This document shows, one piece after another, positions 26,353-36,888 of a stretch of 64,000 bases of DNA. This DNA is from Cylicocyclus nassatus (taxonomy: Eukaryota; Nematoda; Chromadorea; Rhabditida; Strongylidae). The DNA lies in contig CATQJL010000316.1 in the NCBI GenBank assembly GCA_958299035.1, positions 45,133,585 to 45,197,584 on the forward strand, given 5' to 3'. Both the position numbers and the translations under genes were made by a program. How positions within the stretch are numbered: the first letter of the stretch is position 1; each line of letters begins with the position of its first letter. Under the pieces are notes generated by a model, which saw nothing but the letters and a program-made list of their open reading frames with translations, was not told the origin of the DNA and did no database searches.

Positions 26353-28799
26353 CTCCAACAATCTCTTAAGCATACTTGAATTTTCACTTTAGTCCTCGAA
26401 TTTATTCGCTGGATATCCTATATTCAGGAATGAATTCGCTGTCTTTTTGCTACTGTCTTCTACAATTCTCATAGAATGCAGTAGCACATCCCTTCTGTAG
26501 CAGCAGTCTGATGCTTCTTGGTTCTTAAAAGTTAGAGGTACGGTATCGTAAAAAATATGATAATTTTCGAAAATTTTTCTTCTGATGTGACTCTCGTACG
26601 AATGTAGGGAAAATGTATAGGAAAACTCAAGAATGATATTCAAAATTTTCCGTAAAACTCTATCTAGTTGAAATGCCATTAGATGTAAGAATTTGATATG
26701 AATTTGCCAACCTGATCTGGAAAGGCAAGTCTTAATGTCGTAGATCAGAAAGATAAGAATTTTTTACAGCAGTGCTCCTTCTTGCACCATGATAGACAGG
26801 ATGTATGATTAGAACCATGACTCATGACCCATCATGTTGTCACGTTGTCTCAATGTTAAAATCTATCTATGCGGGGTAGAGAAACGAAAGCCGCCCTTGT
26901 GCATCGTCTGTGGATCAATGGTCTTTTCGCTCAAGCTATAAAATACTATAGTTGGAACCGAATGTTAATAATCACACTCGAATGATTTATTCAGACTAGA
27001 AAAGTCCAATATTCAGGAAAGTGCATTTATCTGATTATTCTAAACTCGAACAAATGTAGAAGACCTTTATTCGAATGTTCAATCGACGATCGAAAATAAA
27101 CTTAGTCGAATATTCAATAAAACTTCGAAAAAGTTTTTCTCTCCGTCGAATAAACAAATATTCAAATAAAGGTTTTTTCATTTATTCGACTCTACAATGG
27201 ACTATTCAATGAATGTTTCTGGATGTTCTTCTACGGTTGACGCAAATGCGATGCAATGCGAAGTAGCTTATCATGTCTGGTGCGATTGTTTTAGCACCTC
27301 TTTCATATCCTTATTAGTTCTGAAGTTTAGTGAATTTCCATTGAGCAATGATGGTGGACGTGAACAAAATCAGTGACGAATAGGCTTCGAATGGAAATCA
27401 TAGTGCAGCAAAAGTATTGATAATGGAGAGAAAAAGAAATGAAGCTCGATGGATCCTAATGAATAGCATTGCAATAAACTTTTTGAAGCACACGATGACA
27501 GTTTGGTAATATTACCAACGAGTGTGTCTAGTCCAGTCACCTCCGCTTTTCCGCCCATCGCTTTTCCAATGCGCTGTGAAGAGAAATTAGTCAACATGAA
27601 TTAAAGGACTATGCTTAAGAAGTGTTTGCACTTGCGATGATTCTGTAAATTTTACGCATTGAGTAAAACCTGCGACAAGAAAAATTTCCGAGAGAATTCG
27701 TCTCCCCGTCACTCGAAACCAAAGAATAGCAAAAAATTGGGGTCATCTCGACAATTTTCGACTAGACAAACCTACAGCGTACAAGCAAGCCTCCTAGCTC
27801 AAAGTGTCAATCAATGTTTCCAAGATACCAAACTACCGTTTCCTACTCAAGCATTGAGATCAGCAATATTTCTTGGATCTAATCTTCTCGGCTAACGCTA
27901 GCTCATTGGATTACCGAACGTTGCAGAGCATGTCTGAATCATCTAGTCCAGTCAAAGCTTGATTGCCCTTTTCGAAGTGTTTAAACAATTTGCCAGCTTA
28001 TTATTAATGCATATGACTCTGACACATCGGCTTTTTTTGGTCCAGGTTTTTCGTGCATTTTGCTAGACTATCACTGCACTGTTTTTTATCAATAGATTGC
28101 ACTATAAAATTATCTATTGGTAATTTAATAGTGCAATGATAATTGATAATTTGACATTTGATAATAATTTTTAATACAACACTTGCAGCCCTACGATAGG
28201 CTCCAGTTTTTTTTATGAAATAACCTTTATGCCAAAAAAGCTCTTTATTGTACTTTTCCAACAACTAAAAAAGAAGTCATGGCGTGTGCTTTTGCTATTT
28301 TTCTATATCGGCGGTAATTTACACCACTTCCACACTTTTGGTGGGGAAAAGCTCTGAATGAACTTTGTTGTTTTCCGCCATAACCATGAAAACAACATAT
28401 TTTTTTCTTGAACATTCTTGGGGGAGGGGCAAGAAGGGTAGTCCTCTTCCTTGGCCCCCCACCATTGCTTTACTTCAAAAGCATTCTACCAAGCAGCGCC
28501 TGAAGAACCATCTTTGAATTAATTCTGCTGCTCGGCAAAAAATTCTCAACTATTTATGACAAAAATCCCGAGGTACATGACACTGAGGAGTTGTTGACAA
28601 TAGTCAACAACCGTTAAAAGCAGACTATAGTACAGATTTTTTTGATATATTATAGCACCGATAGTGAATAGGATAGTGAGCATGCAGATACAAATTAGTA
28701 AATTAAGAACCATTCAAAAAATCTCCCGACCGAATCGCACTCCTAATGATCATAACACAATGGACAAGATGAGTCGTATCTAACCATGAGTGTCAGTCC
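26353..28799. other. Intergenic region with a TTCGAATA-rich patch
   Basis: No gene is supported here. About 26,985-27,215 is unusually dense in TATTCGAA, ATTCAA and TCGAATA words, as in a degraded AT-rich satellite. A possible orphan exon on the minus strand at 27,516-27,573 is discussed among rejected items. Confidence 0.5.
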
Positions 28800-31700
28800 T
28801 CACATCTTTGGTGCCTTTGGTTTCTCAAATAATTCGCCACGGAAACCATATTCCTCTCCACAGTAGGAGCATTTATCAACATAGTTAGTATTGAGCAGTT
28901 TTAGTGGAAGAAGACATGTGCAGCATATTGTCGAGTACGCCAATATTTTGATACACATCTGAAAAAACTAATCGTAGTTGCTTTCCATTTGGAATTAACA
29001 CATTTGTGCTACGTTTTCTATACAGATCACTTTAAATGCTGCGATAAACAGGTCTTTTTGCTCGAAGGATGGCAAAAGTTTTGACTATAGAAAAGGAAGT
29101 CGTGTAGTTTATGCCAAAAACTTAAAAAATGAATTTCATTTAGATAAAACTTAACAAAACTTAAACTGAGAGTCAGTATGACTCTCGTCATTTTGCCCAC
29201 TTTCAAAAATAATAAAAAACCCTTCTACCGGCTTTGAATTGTTCCAACTTTCTTACTCCAGTCATATCATTCCGCCATCTCTCTCTCTCTCCGTGCTTCT
29301 TCGAAATATGCAGAAATGGAAGAGAGTTAGGATTGGTCACTCGTCCACATTAATAAGTGCGAAGTAGTCATGCTCCCTTCCCACCCCCCCCCCCCCCCGT
29401 CCTTTGAAGAGCTTGTGAAGTGAAAGAAATGTGAGCGTTTACGATAAAAGAAGTCTTAAACCGTCCGAACTATTTTCTCTCTGCTAGCTTACCTCACGGA
29501 ATCGGGCCTGACCACGCGTTATGTAGCCGAGTCGACACTTTGGACATGGTCGAGGCGCTGGTCTTGGAGGGTTTGACTGACCATTCCTACCATTGGAATC
29601 CGAATTAGCGTTGGCATTTGTGTTGACTACAAGGTTGATACCACCTAAATCAATATATCGTTTGTAGAGGAAGGAGTCTGAAACAGTTATCGAACCAATC
29701 AAGATACCATAGCACGTGTTAATTTTTGTAACATTAGCGGTAACAGCTTGTTTCTGTTTTTTTGTATTTTCATAATATAATGGTATATAGGGAAGAGATT
29801 AGCGACGTGAAATAGCAACTGCAGTGTTTCATTGCTAATAAGAAAATCTTACCACACGTTCATAGATTCACAATGTAGTTCTTATTTCAACAATCATTCT
29901 GTGCAATCGTACGATTTTTCAGAATTACACTGATAGATGCAGACGGAAAAGTACAGGGTGTCCCAAAAAAATGTATCGAACGTTTGATCGTTAATATCTC
30001 TCTTCCCAAGAAGTCTTTTGCCTTGCTTTAGGCACCGTTTCGTAGAGCTGGCTTCAACTTAGATTTGCATTATAGAACGAATTACCCATCTCTCTTCATT
30101 ACTGTAGGATTACGGTAGAAACTTGAAACATATGGTGTCAATGTGGAAAAAGCTGCCGTTTCAAAATTTTTCAAAAAAATGTGAAAACTTGTGTATTGGG
30201 GTTTTTATGGACGCTGAGTTCAATACTCAACTATTCACAAGATTACAAAGCTTTTTAAACGGTGTAACCGCACTTTTTAGGAACATTGAAAAAATGGCCG
30301 CTACCTCTTAACAGGCATAACTCTTCAATGAAGCATCATAATAAATTGGGAACTTTACAGTTATAATCAGCAACTTTAATTAGCCTAGTGCATAAGTTTT
30401 CAGGCTGTTTTGTTTCCTTTCCGGAGCAAAATATGGCCTTTAATCGCTTAAAACCCTCTTTGAAGTTTCTACCGTAATCCTGCAGTAATGAAGAGAGATG
30501 AGTGATTCGTTCTATAATGCAAATCTAAGTTGAAGTCAGCTCTACAGATTGGTACCTGAAGCAAGAGAAAAGACTTCTTCAGAAGAGAGATATTAACGAT
30601 CAAACGTTCGATACATTTTTTTGGGACACCCTGTATTTAATCTTTTTTTTTTCACTCAGTTAAATGTTGCTCGTGTTTCTTTTTCAGCCAAAATATAACT
30701 CTACTGCCAATGAAATTATCCAGGAATTGCAAAAGTGTTTCATTTACGCAAAGCGACTGGTAAAAAGTAGGAATGGTCACAAGCTTTTGCAAGCCCCCCC
30801 ACTCATTTCTCCTGCCCTTAAGGTGGCTTCTTCTCGAAAATTTTTCCGGGCGACGACGATGAATTGATGTGTTCAAACTTTCTTTCGGAAAAGCGATTAA
30901 TAGTGACTATAGCCCGAGTTTTTGAAATAATTCTCTAACAAGAATAAAGCCTTCTGGCAGATAATAAAAGAGCTTGAATTACCTGCTTGAGAAGGAGCTG
31001 TAGCTACTCCTCCAGGCATACCTATCGGATTCATAGGTATCGCTGGTTGTTGCGAATACATCTGTGGCAAGGACATAGGCGTAGAATAGCCTTGCATAGC
31101 AGCAGGCCCAGCAGCGTAAGCCACAGAAGGTTGGATTGTCGGTGCGCCTACATTGGACATTCCTGCACTGGTCATACCAGGCACACTGAAATATTCTAGA
31201 AATGAGCACATTTTTGAAGCATATTTATTAGCAACGCGCCTCATTCCTGGCTGTCCTGAAAATGGCAAGGATTGGCCTTGCATGGGCATAGGCGTGTTAG
31301 GTGCGGTGGTGTAAGGCAACGGTGTAATCGGAGTCATTTGGTCGATCTGTGGAGGTTTCATTGCTTTCACTGCAAATATTACAATCGTGGTGAGCCTTTT
31401 TGTTACTTACACTACAATATAAAGTGTTGACTTACTTTCATAAGGTGTATTAGTGGGCAGTTGTGGGCTTGTTGTAGGTAAATCGAGCTTTACAATTGGC
31501 TGTTTCTGGCCATCGTTCTGGAACGGATATGGTCAATTAGATCACTCTTACAAATTTGTGACAAATCCTGTTCAGCGACAAAATTTGTAGCTCGACTGTT
31601 TCATATGGCTGCTTCACATACATACTGGCTTTCTAGCGGTCACTTGACTGCTTAATATTACGTTTTATTTTACAAATGATACAAATAATAATACAAATGA

Positions 31701-33137
31701 AGTGACTCAAACCTATCCTCCAATATGTATAGCATGCATTACTGTTACAGAATTCTCTGATGTGCAGATCCGTGGTGCATGAATTTTAAATTCAACTGCC
31801 AAAGAATTTGCTTCTGAAGAAGCCAGGGGTTTGATTTTTGGTGCAAGGTCGTAAACTTCCAGACGGCAACTTGACATGGGATCCGAACAAATACTGATCA
31901 TTTCTCATAAACTGATCTCCATTCCAGGGAACTAGGGACGAAAATAGATATTGGGTTGTTTCAAAAGTTCTACCCGTTTTCGAACTCTGACTTTGATTCA
32001 CCGTAGCTCTTCTCAGAAATAATCTTTGCAATTGCTATAAACTGTGTTACAATCTGCAAATCTTTGGCTATCTGCACACTCTTTAAGGTTATTGCAGTAA
32101 CGGTGGAGAAGATTTTATAGGCGAAAATCGAGGAACATCTCCTTGTAGAAACCTTCATTTTGCCAAAGCATAACTTGATTTGGAATATAGCTGAGTTGCA
32201 CGAGCATTGCTCACAGTGTAGCCCATAGTCGATTGAGCAGTACCGCTAACTTTGGATTTCATCAAACTCTTTCATAAAAATTTTGTGCTGAAGAATCCGA
32301 AAGGACCCACTTATTTTGCTCTTTCTGAGGCGGCCAAAAATGCAATTTTTTGACATTTTTGATTTTGTTCGCTGTTGACAAACAAGAAACTTTTTCGTTC
32401 TTATAGTAGCAGTTGTTCTAGCTCTAATCTTACTATATAGAGTAAAAGTTTCGCAATTGCAATATGTTTATGATTTTTATGCGACTTAAAGGGACCATAA
32501 AAACAAGTTATGTTTGAGCTAAAAATTTGTAGGTTCAGAATTTTTCTGAAATCATATCTCGATGAGCGTTTCGTAGCACAATTCTCCAGCAAACATTATG
32601 TGTGTTTTAAGAGAAATTTTTTTCTTTTGGCTATGATTTCACGGCGATGGAGCAAAGACGAAGATTTTCGCATCTGTTTCGCTGTCGTTTCAAAGTACGC
32701 AACCACACAATGAACAGAGATCTATGAAAACGAAAGCATGCCTAAAAAACTAGAAGAAAAACGCTTTTAAATGTTATAAACATTGTTTATGAAAAATGGT
32801 TTCTTTCTCCAAAATTGGCAGTTAAAAAAAAGGTATCGAAAACGGGTAGAACTTTTGAAACAACCCAATATTTTTTCCTTTCTATTCTATCGTCGATCAT
32901 GCTAAAGTGTTACTCATTTTGTATGAAGCGAATAGTCGAAAGCAAACCATTGAGATCTGCTGCTGAGCGAAATTTGAAAAAAAAAATTTCTCATATACAG
33001 AACCCAAGCTAAGAATATGCACCGTATTTCACTTACAACAAGTCGCGTACCTTTTCCGGAACGATCGTTTCTTCCAAAGCCGCTTCATTTGCAGCTGTTT
33101 CACTCTCTGGATAAGGTGGAGGAGGAGTAGGTAGCAT
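28800..33137 (-). CDS. LITAF/BRI3-like membrane zinc-ribbon protein (5 exons, 288 aa)
   Basis: Exons run 33,137-33,051, 31,517-31,436, 31,369-30,983, 29,644-29,493 and 28,958-28,800. All junctions are GT-AG with matching phases, giving 867 nt including TGA. The N-terminus holds a PPPPYP (PPxY) motif at residues 4-9, followed by a Pro/Met/Gln-rich low-complexity region (about 30-185) and an Asn/Pro linker. The C-terminus has CPKC (219-222), a hydrophobic Cys-rich segment (about 239-258, ICCTCLLP) and CSYCGEEYG (266-274). This split CxxC...hydrophobic...CxxC layout is the hallmark of LITAF-domain and BRI3 proteins, small monotopic endosomal/lysosomal membrane proteins that bind Nedd4-family WW domains through PPxY. 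Whether it is closer to LITAF or BRI3 I cannot decide. Residues near 31,200-31,250 (RVANKY...) look intron-like but stay in frame, and the only usable GT-AG pair there would shift the frame. The start is the first ATG after an acceptor at 33,146. Confidence 0.72.
29384..29398. repeat. Poly-C tract (C15)
   Basis: Fifteen consecutive cytosines lie in the last intron of the LITAF-like gene, so the pre-mRNA (minus strand) carries a G15 run. Confidence 0.9.
29954..30633. mobile_element. TA-flanked fold-back element, family A copy 1 (680 bp)
   Basis: The termini CAGGGTGTCCCAAAAA and TTTTTGGGACACCCTG are inverted repeats continuing for over 100 bp (ATCGAACGTTTGATCGTTAA on both ends), with TA on each flank. 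The element lies in intron 3 of the LITAF-like gene. The open frame inside (30,123-30,311) shows no transposase signature. A second, diverged copy of similar length is at 43,393-44,067. Confidence 0.85.
31951..32868. mobile_element. Mariner-like element with TTGGGTTG ends, 918 bp
   Basis: The left end TTGGGTTGTTTCAAAAG and the right end CTTTTGAAACAACCCAA form an inverted repeat that extends through ACCCGTTTTCGA, with TA flanks (31,949-31,950 and 32,869-32,870). It sits in the first intron of the LITAF-like gene. No transposase frame is visible inside. Confidence 0.82.
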
Positions 33138-33144
33138 TTCTGTC

Positions 33145-33160
33145 TCTGAAACGCAAAAAA
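33145..33160 (-). other. Probable spliced-leader acceptor of the LITAF-like gene
   Basis: On the minus strand a T-rich tract ending TTTCAG lies eight bases upstream of the initiator ATG (33,137). Placement this close to the start is typical for trans-splicing in nematodes. An ordinary cis-intron with a further upstream coding exon is not excluded, because the frame remains open to the acceptor. Confidence 0.5.
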
Positions 33161-34675
33161 AATCAAAAATAGAAGAGGAGATACCATAAAAACTTACAGA
33201 CGTTAGAGTGGCAACAATGTAGGAAAGTTCTAGCGAGAAGGCACGGCAGACTATCCATGGGCAGATGGACCAAGTCAATCGGTAGACCAATATTTGGTCA
33301 AAAACCAGCTCGTCACCCTATTGATAAGTACTATTAGGTACAAAAGCAAACCCTTTTCTGAGTAAATCTGTATTTTTTGTTTTCTTAGCAGACTTAGGGT
33401 ACTACTCGAAAGAAAAGCAAGATCTATAGAGTCCACAGATCCACTGAGTCGTGGTCCAAGTAAAGTTAGGAGCCGAAATCTATTTTCAACCACACTAAAA
33501 ATCGCATACCCATCCAGAAAATTCCAACGGATCTGCAACTTGGTCATCATACGTTACACATAGTAGTATCTACAATTACATTTGCTGGACTTTTTACGAA
33601 ACTCAAAATCAAGAAACAGAAATAGCCCAAAAATGCAAATATTCACTTTTTTCAATGTTAAACTTGTAATTTCTAGAATATTAGAGCACATACAGAGGTA
33701 TATTTGCCACTCTTGGGATATCGTATTTTCTCAGTTTCTATGAGCGAAAAAGTTTAGCGAATACATTTAATGTTACCATTATGTGCCTTCTATATGACGA
33801 CTAGTTTAAGCCTCGTAAGATTTATTTCGCAAAAATGTAACTTAGGAGATAAATTCTTTTTGATTCCGGCTCCAAATACTTGAACTACAACATGGGTGGA
33901 TCATTGATTCTGTAGAGCTTGCCTTGCTCTACTGAATAGTGCCCTAAATCTGCTTGAAAAACAAAATCGATTTGATTTATTTGAAAGCGCAATAGATTTC
34001 TCCGCCGATGATCCACCACCAAGTTGAGAATGTTTAGATGAATTGAACTGTTGATGTTATTCATAGCTAAACTTCGAAACAATCTCAGAGTTCATTTTGC
34101 GGTAGGTTTCACTGTGCTGGTCTACACACTATCAATCGCTCTACTGACCTCTTAAGTAGGTTGCGGATCCTAGCAACGCTTGGTCAGAGTATATCAATGT
34201 TATTTCCAGCTACTCGTTCTCTTAATTAATTAACATTTGCTCCAAGTAAGTGCTTAGTGCGTCTTCTGTGATTAACGTTAAAGAACTTATTTTTAGGTTC
34301 AGAAGAAATGGCTCAAGCAGCGGTCAGTAAAATTTAGTTCACTTTTGAGACACTTGAAAGAAGGAATGATTGACAATGCGCAGTTTCCTTCTTTGAATGG
34401 AGTGACTCTACGTATCCACTTCGATATTTATAAGTACCAGTATTGAATCAGAATGATACGTTATTTGTTGTGCATTAGTTCTACCCAACTTCTCTCATGT
34501 AAGGAATTTGGGCATTGACAAAGCCTGGCTCGAATTATTCTATACTTCTTCCAAAAACTGCTCTCAAATGAACGTCAGAAGCAATAAGCTTGAAGACTGC
34601 TTTCCAAGACCGCTAACTGACTATTCGAAACGAATGAGATTGATTATCGCTATCAGCGGGAGCTTACAATACAGT

Positions 34676-35455
34676 TTCATTGTTAGGCTTTGGCCATACT
34701 TTGCCCGTGTTGCCGATGTTTCCAGCGTTGCCAGTGTTGAAAGTGTTGCCGGTGTTGAAAGTGTTGAAAGTGTTGAAAGTGTTGAAAGTGTTGAACGGAG
34801 ATCATCAGTCTAGCAGTTTCATTCTTTCTCGAACGATCTCACCGGCTGGTGAATACGTTGGAAATGGAATTGGGGAATGAGAAATGAAACTGAAATGAGA
34901 TGGGGAATGTTTTCGCATGCAAAAGATCCTCAAACAAACTTTTTGGAAAGTGGACGGCTTGTCTGGAATAGGCAATCTCTAATATTTGAAAACGCTGCAG
35001 ACCTCACTTAGGTCCTTTACTCACTAATCGCACGCGATGCAGGATTCGAACTAAAGCACATTACTACTCAGACGTCAGCTTTCTCAAATATTGGAGATTG
35101 CCTATTCCAGACAAGCCGTCCACTTTTCAAAAAGTTTGTTTGAGGATCTTTTGCATGCGAAAACATTCCCCATCTCATTTCAGCTTCATTTCTCATTCCC
35201 CGACTCCATTTCCAACGTATTGACCAGCCGGTGAGATTGTTCGAGAAAGAATGAAACTGCTAGACTGATGATCTCCATTCAACACTTCCAACACCGGCAA
35301 CACTTTCAACACTTTCAACACTGGCAACACTTTCAACACCGGTAACACTTTCAACACTTTCAACACTTTCAACACCGACAACACTTTCAACACTGGCAAC
35401 ACTGGAAACATCGGCAACACGGGCGAAGTATGGCCAAAGCCTTAATGAACAACTT
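34676..35455. repeat. Large palindrome carrying a 9-bp minisatellite
   Basis: The left arm (34,676 to about 34,995) and the right arm (about 35,080 to 35,455) are reverse complements with an 85-bp spacer. Arm landmarks are AGGCTTTGGCCATAC, GCCGATGTTTCCAG and GGAATAGGCAATCTC. Each arm contains tandem copies of GTTGAAAGT and variants (34,727-34,797 and inverted at 35,277-35,415), with different unit numbers in the two arms. All four predicted frames here (VLKVLKVL-type or VESVESVE-type) are translations of the minisatellite and are not genes. It lies in the divergent intergenic region between the two main genes. Confidence 0.88.
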
Positions 35456-35539
35456 CGAAGAACCATTAACTATGGCGAAATGCATCTTACGCTTATAAGG
35501 GAAGCTGGCTTTTCATTAGAACGTACCCTTTAATTCAAC

Positions 35540-35692
35540 AGGCTTGCTGCTGGAAGGCGGGGCTTCGTGACCTAATTAAGGCTAGGTAAGAGATCAGAGA
35601 ACACGCGCGCGGAAGAGACGCAGGCTGCGTCCCTGGCGCGAGCGGCCTTACTAGGTCACAAAACCCCGCTTTCCAGCAGCCAAGCCAGATGA
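35540..35692. repeat. Inverted repeat around a GC-rich loop
   Basis: TGCTGGAAGGCGGGGCTTC (about 35,549) is inverted as AAACCCCGCTTTCCAGCA (about 35,660). Between the arms, GTGACCTAATTAAGGC pairs with GGCCTTACTAGGTCAC. It is likely a short hairpin MITE. No clear target duplication is visible. Confidence 0.6.
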
Positions 35693-36834
35693 ATCAGTAG
35701 TTACCTCACGCCCTGTACCAATAGTAGATGATCTTTAGCGGATTAAAGTGAAAGATAGAGGAATGTAGCGTTAAGTTTCATAGTAGCTACGATACCGCTT
35801 ATAATTCGTCGAAATAGCCACCTAACTTTACTGAATTCACCGAAATCTGCGCCGCATCGCTGCTCTGATTCAAAGTGGACAAATTTTGAATTCAAGGGCA
35901 CCGCTCAACTCAGGTCAGAGGGAGCATCTTCTGATATATAGAATCGGTCTTTAGATAGGGTAGGCGGTAGAATTTCACGTTGTATCTACGGTAGGTTACT
36001 CACTGCGCAATGAATAAGCACACTGGATAAGCTATCGTAAACAGAAATCTAAATAGATTTATGATTTCTGGCCAACTACCGTATCCAAACGGGCCCCTCT
36101 ATATATCCAAATATGGGCAATGCTGTGCTGAGTTGAACGCTATTGGACTCAAAATCTATCCATTTTGAAGCAAATGGTGACTTTTTGGAAGTTTAATGTC
36201 GAATTTTGTCATTCTTATATGCGTAGGCTCCTGAAAAGTGTTCGCAGAATGTGAGGTGGGTAGAGTAACGAACACCTCAATTAGGCACCTCCTCTGCGGG
36301 CTGGTGGTCCTTTCGTCCTACTGTTGTGCATCGCGTTAGGATCAGTAGTCGGTGGAGGCGGTGCCTAGCTGAGGTGATCGTCCTCTACCCAATGAGAGGT
36401 AGGCGGATCTCATACATTACATGGTATGACATACGTAGTGGCAGGACAACAGTGCACAGCACATTGCGGGTTTGTTAACAACTTACCCATGATTTCGCAA
36501 AATACCTATGTGGAGGAGTGAAGACAAGGTTCTCTGCTTTCCACGAAAATAATGCTTGTGTGCCGGAGGCGTGCACTGTGTACTGGAGTTTCACTACTAC
36601 CGCAGGTAATGTGCTGGCAAGAACGTGCCGGTACGGAAATACCAAGGGTTATTTTCCATCTTTAATATTAGTGCACAGAGCTTACCCTCTATCATCTGAT
36701 TCTACCCTCCTTAATGCACACAAAAATGTATTTAGAAACCTGACAACAATTACAATGTTTGTATGATGCCAACGAAGGATCAGATAGAGGCAATGCCTGG
36801 AACTCCACTAACTAAAGGTTTTTTTTACATTTAG

Positions 36835-36888
36835 CGTTACTTGGATGCTATAGTTCTCTGATTTACCCGTTAAGAGGATATCGCGAAG
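36835..36888 (+). promoter_or_regulatory. Probable trans-spliced 5' leader with a two-codon upstream ORF
   Basis: A T8-rich acceptor (TTTTTTTTACATTTAG) ends at 36,834, 54 bases before the chosen ATG. The leader contains ATGCTATAG at 36,845-36,853, a minimal uORF (Met-Leu-stop). If the mRNA begins at this acceptor, ribosomes meet that uORF before the main start. No core promoter motif was recognised upstream. Confidence 0.4.

Noticed and set aside
27516..27573. Possible 58-nt minus-strand exon (RIGKAMGGKAEVTGLDTLV) with TTCACAG acceptor and GTAATA donor
   Set aside because: The peptide looks coding and both sites are good, but no upstream or downstream exon could be joined in phase, so no gene is claimed.
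34727..35415. Possible CRISPR-like array
   Set aside because: The 9-bp units are contiguous, without spacers, and the host is a eukaryote.
34508..35466. Frames with VESVESVE or VLKVLKVL repeats
   Set aside because: They are translations of the 9-bp minisatellite in a palindrome and are present on both strands.
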